Source: Ascarosepion bandense (Eukaryota; Mollusca; Cephalopoda; Sepiida; Sepiidae). Taken from it: a stretch of 64,000 nt of DNA. Positions 60,695 through 64,000 of this stretch are shown piece after piece. Location of the stretch: contig JBBBDQ010000191.1 of assembly GCA_037127315.1 (NCBI GenBank), positions 16,353,001 through 16,417,000 on the forward strand, in the 5' to 3' direction. The notes beneath the pieces were generated by a model. It did no database searches, had not been told where the DNA came from, and was given only the letters and a program-made list of their open reading frames with translations. Numbering within the stretch: position 1 is the stretch's first letter; each line of letters starts with the position of its first letter. A program made the position numbers and the translations under genes.

Positions 60695-61536
60695 TACAGG
60701 GGGCCCCAGAATTTACTATTTCAATGAAATCTTGCACAGTTTTGAAAAATGATGCAATTTTATGTTTGTTACTTAATTTATTATACAAAACAAATATTAT
60801 GTCAAAACTTAATCGACAAATGTTCAGTATGCGTTGCGTGTGCATACTTGCAACTTTCAAATTTATCATTAGCGTTGCGAAACACATTTTGAAGAATTTC
60901 AGGAGTTATTACCTGCACTGCTAACTGAACGCGTTCTTTAAGCTCAGCTAGAATAGTGATCTTTTGGCGATAAACCTTTGTTTTTATGAAAGGCCACGAA
61001 AAGAAATCCACATGTAGATCAACAAAGATGCGTTCTTGTGTATTAATTACTGGATTGCTACGAGATGTCAGTTCTTCAATATAGCAGTGAATGCTGGGCA
61101 ATGCCTTCGAAGATGAAGGAAAAACTTGAAGCAACTGGAATGTGGTTCTACAGAAGGATGTTGCGAATATCATGGATCAAGCATGTGAACAATGATGAGG
61201 TTTTGGAAAGGATGTAAACTAAAAGGAAATTAATATTGAGCATCAGGAAGAGACAGCTAAAGTTCCTGGGACATGCAATGAGGAAAGAGGGATTGGAGAA
61301 CCTGATACTAACTGTCCAGATAGAGGGAAAAAAGAGACAAGAGAAAGCAGTGGATAACATATTTGAAGTACCTGATCAGGTGGATGACGGAACGAGGGTT
61401 GCGTGGTGTAACAGGAGAAAGCGTGCTAAGAGCCATCAGGGCTAGGGAAATGTGGAAAGCTATGATCGCCTACGTTCTGACAGGGCACATAGAGGAAGAA
61501 GAAGAAGATAAATAGTAAAATCTGGGACATCCTGTA
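60695..61536 (-). mobile_element. Tc1/mariner-like element with paired TIRs, split by an RTE insertion
   Basis: Left end 'tacagggggccccagaattt' with 'actatt' (60695-60720) is inverted at 61511-61536 ('aatagtaaaatctggga' + 'catcctgta'). Minus-strand coding at 61045-60830 reads 'FVDLHVDFFSWPFIKTKVY', 'ELKERVQLAVQVITPEILQN' and 'NANDKFESCKYAHATHTEH', a mariner-type transposase C-terminus. The rest of the transposase is deleted or displaced by the LINE at 61071-61500. Confidence 0.8.
61071..61500 (+). mobile_element. RTE-like LINE 3' fragment nested in the mariner-like element
   Basis: Landmarks: 'cagttcttcaatatagcagtg', 'gtggttctacagaaggatg', 'caatgatgaggttttggaaa', 'SIRKRQLKFLGHAMRKEG' (61239-61292), 'LENLILTVQIEGKK', the closing block 'cctacgttctgacagggcac' and a GAA-rich end (61482-61500). 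Closely related to 4295-4680. 5'-truncated. Confidence 0.8.
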
Positions 61537-61614
61537 AATTTATAAGTGCATATAAGGCTAATAACAATGATAAAATATGGACACAGTCGTAAATTAGCCA
61601 CCGTCGAAATTATA

Positions 61615-61815
61615 GGGTCATTGTGAATTATAGGGTCATTGTGAATTCCGTAATGCCATCGATGTAGTCTGTTCTACCCCAATGCAACATTCGGTTTTGA
61701 ATTCAAAATTGTCATCTATATTGGTTGCCAACGACGGTTAGAGAGTGCCGTCTCTTCTGCTATTTAACACATAGTTGGGGGACATAGAAAGGCATATAGG
61801 AATAGATAGGATTGC
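61615..61815 (-). mobile_element. Divergent SINE-like sequence
   Basis: 'ggttgccaacgacggttag' and 'gtctcttctgctatttaac', 'acatagttgggggaca' follow SINE-A body order. The head is not readable. A 20-bp direct repeat 'attatagggtcattgtgaatt' occurs at 61610-61650. Confidence 0.45.
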
Positions 61816-61931
61816 CTATCATGAAAAAAGGATCAAGCAGTACTTGCCGGTCAATAATAACACCTTTCTTTCTGAGTCCTATCCTTTCACCATTGATATA
61901 GAATACAAATCATATATCACTTAACAATTAA

Positions 61932-62105
61932 CACTTCTCCCTGGTTTATGAACAGGTGTAGAGGTTTATCCCTTGTTTCTTGCTTAGGAATGAGTTTCGG
62001 TTTCCTTCCAAAGCCTTTCCCTTCTCTTTCACTCTCAGTAGTCGCTTCGCTTGCGTCTTTGTGATGTTATCACCTTGCTTGGAGTGGTGCTTCTTACTCT
62101 GTAAC
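61932..62105 (+). mobile_element. SINE-B body, variant
   Basis: 'atgaacaggtgtagaggttta', 'tcccttgtttcttgcttagg', 'tgttatcaccttgcttggag' match the SINE-B order with moderate divergence. The terminal A-run is absent. Confidence 0.65.
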
Positions 62106-62990
62106 CACTCTACTTCGAGTGAATATTGAGCATTGTACAGGGTCAACATTACTGTGAAAAATGTAATTGCATGCGTAAGGCATATGTTTATGCGTTTGTA
62201 AGTGTATGTGTTTGTGAGTGCACGCATGTGCGTGCACGCGTGTGTGTGTTTGTGTGCATACGTGTATGTGTTACTCGCTCGTTTGAATTTGTATTACTCT
62301 CACGCATTTAAAGGTCGCTAAACGTGGCTCTTATTCTCGATGACAAACCCTTCTTGTGCGATCTATACATTCATTGGTCATTTAATTAACTACAAGTGAA
62401 CAAATTATTTCTATACAAATTTCTAATCAGCCTATAGGTGGCAACAATTTAACTGGTATAGGTATTTAAACATGGACAAGGCGAATAGTTGAATTTCATT
62501 TCAAGCATAAGTATGGGAAAGAAAGTTAGTGTGAGATGGTCGGATCTGATTATTTAAAAAAAAACTGGTTATCTACTCGGATTTTCAAGGACAACTACTT
62601 GTAGGGTTGAAAAAAAACTCTAGTAAACTGTGGGCTTGGAACGATATTTTACAAGAATACTTCAAAAACATCGTGGAATCCATACTCAGAATTGAGGAAG
62701 TTCTTAAGACTTGAGGAAGACCCAAATAAGGGGCTAAAACACTCTATCTATTAAAGTGATCGGTGAAAGTATAAAAATAACTAGAGAGAGTTTGATTCTC
62801 TATACACCACCTAAACAGCTTTTTACAGATCTTTAAATTTTGGTAAGCTTATTTACTGAAAAACAATGGAAATTTTTGAAGTGAAGGAAAAATTTGGCTC
62901 CTCACGAAGAAATGATCATTGTAAAGATTACTCTGTGAAACTCTTCAGTTTAAGGCTATAATTTCTCTTTTCTTATTAATATCTGTGGTT
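62106..62990. other. Nothing firmly recognised
   Basis: GT-rich 62200-62260. Near 62700 'cttgaggaagacccaaataa' and 'ggggctaaaacactc' look like a decayed CUGANGA/GAAA terminus of the P family, but too weakly to call. Confidence 0.35.
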
Positions 62991-62996
62991 AAGGGT

Positions 62997-63468
62997 AAGA
63001 AGCCGCACAAAATAATGAACAAAAAAACAAACAAACAGATATGGAGATAGAAAAGTAGGTTATATTGAACGTAATATACTTACTGGAACGTGGGATAGTC
63101 AATTCAGGAATACTATTAGTAGAAATAAATATATACAAGTCTTGAAGTGAAGTCGTTGGAAATAGTATATCCGTGTATATTATTCTAGCTGAGTAGAGCT
63201 CAGAGCTAGTCTGACTTCTGATGCGGTAGTCTCTGGGTAAGTTCGGTATCTCTCGGTAATTTACGTATCTGTTCCGGTACTCTCCGATAACTCTTACGAC
63301 AAGAGACAGAGCCAAGTGGAAGTCTATGAATGCTTACTTCCTGAAAGAACATGGTACATGAAGAAAAAAATAATTTTGAAGACATGCTGAAATGAGCTTC
63401 GAAAATACAAATAAATAAACTTTCTCTCTTGATTCGTCTTCCTATTAAGAAAAGTTAGATAGATATAA

Positions 63469-63520
<52 letters not shown>

Positions 63521-64000
63521 ACAGTCGGCTCATCGCCAAGTTTTTATTGGGTTCATGTACAAACTACCCAACTCAATCGCTCGGCCAGATCGTGTGTATT
63601 TGGATTCAATGACCAAGACCGATTCATTAAAAGAGCAGTCTTCGAGTTATGTGCCGTGTCTCTTCAATACGTGGGCAATCAGGGTTCTCCAGGACTTGTA
63701 TTCCTTGTCATTACTCGCTTTATCTATCCATCTATCTATCTATCTATCTATCACAGTCAGCTCATCCCCAAGTTTTTATTGTATTAATCTTGTGGATTCT
63801 GGGCGAGGACTGCACAAAATAACAAACAACAAAACAGATATTGAGATAGAAAAGTAGGTTATATTGAACGTAATATACAAACTTTAACGCAAGATAGTAA
63901 ATCCAGGAATACTATTAGTAAGAAATAAATATATACAAGTCTTGAAGTGAAGTCTTTGGAATTAGTATATCCGTGTATATTATTCTAGCTATTTTGACTT
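62997..64000 (-). repeat. Inverted near-copy of composite repeat K (31318-32305), running to the window edge
   Basis: Order and sequence mirror 31318-32305: module 2 (63290-62997), opposed RTE 3' ends (63300-63410 and 63640-63705), (CTAT)n at 63470-63520 and 63720-63755, then module 1 (63785-63990). Both encode the same arbitrary peptide strings, e.g. 'KLPNSIARPDRVYLDSMTK', so identity is high. Divergence begins at about 62996 and at about 63990. Confidence 0.93.

Overview
The window looks like repeat-rich intergenic or intronic DNA from a cephalopod mollusc, most likely an octopus. The strongest clue is a tRNA-derived SINE of about 305 bp, present in about 15 full or partial copies. It has an A-box/B-box head, a conserved body and a tail ending near 'ttaactgactga', and it resembles the cephalopod tRNA-derived SINEs. 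AT-rich background, very long (TA)n, (GATA)n and (CA)n tracts, Helitrons, RTE-like and CR1/Jockey-like LINE fragments, Ty3/gypsy and Penelope-like remnants and Tc1/mariner relics all fit. I see no bacterial-style gene organisation, no intact transposon gene and no complete host gene.

Layout. 0-5 kb: RTE-like LINE 3' fragments, SINEs, and a gypsy gag remnant split by an RTE insertion. 5-9 kb: SINEs, a 5S rRNA/tRNA composite SINE and a possible solo LTR. 9.2-12.7 kb: a decayed Ty3/gypsy gag-pol body invaded by an internally deleted mariner and by two related short retroposons, with readable junctions. 12.8-20 kb: mostly single-copy AT-rich DNA, a tandem SINE pair, a SINE split by a LINE, and an RTE relic. 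20-29 kb: TA tracts, a 300-bp TIR element, a Penelope-like GIY-YIG scrap, three hammerhead-ribozyme-like motifs on the minus strand, and a Helitron. 30-35 kb: a composite repeat built from ~330-bp modules, a second Helitron and a direct duplication. 35-43 kb: SINEs, an 81-bp coding-phase minisatellite, and Tc1/mariner relics. 43-47 kb: a 650-bp purine tract and LINE scraps.

The best host-gene candidate is a first coding exon at 48155-48260: 35 codons with a hydrophobic stretch, ending at a consensus splice donor and preceded by a short upstream ORF. 48.3-52 kb would then be intron. 52-64 kb returns to TE-rich DNA: a second 5S/tRNA SINE, a hairpin mini-mariner, the longest CR1/Jockey-like LINE copy, Tc1/mariner relics (one carrying a nested RTE), and, at the right edge, an inverted near-copy of the 31.3-32.3 kb composite repeat.

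Most of the biology here is mobile-element stratigraphy. Several insertions can be ordered from target-site duplications or resumed reading frames. The most unusual items are the 5S-tRNA-SINE chimeras, the hammerhead-like motifs, the shared SINE/LINE tail, the 81-bp in-frame minisatellite and the 31-kb-spaced inverted duplication. All family assignments are made by eye from motifs and cross-copy similarity inside this window.
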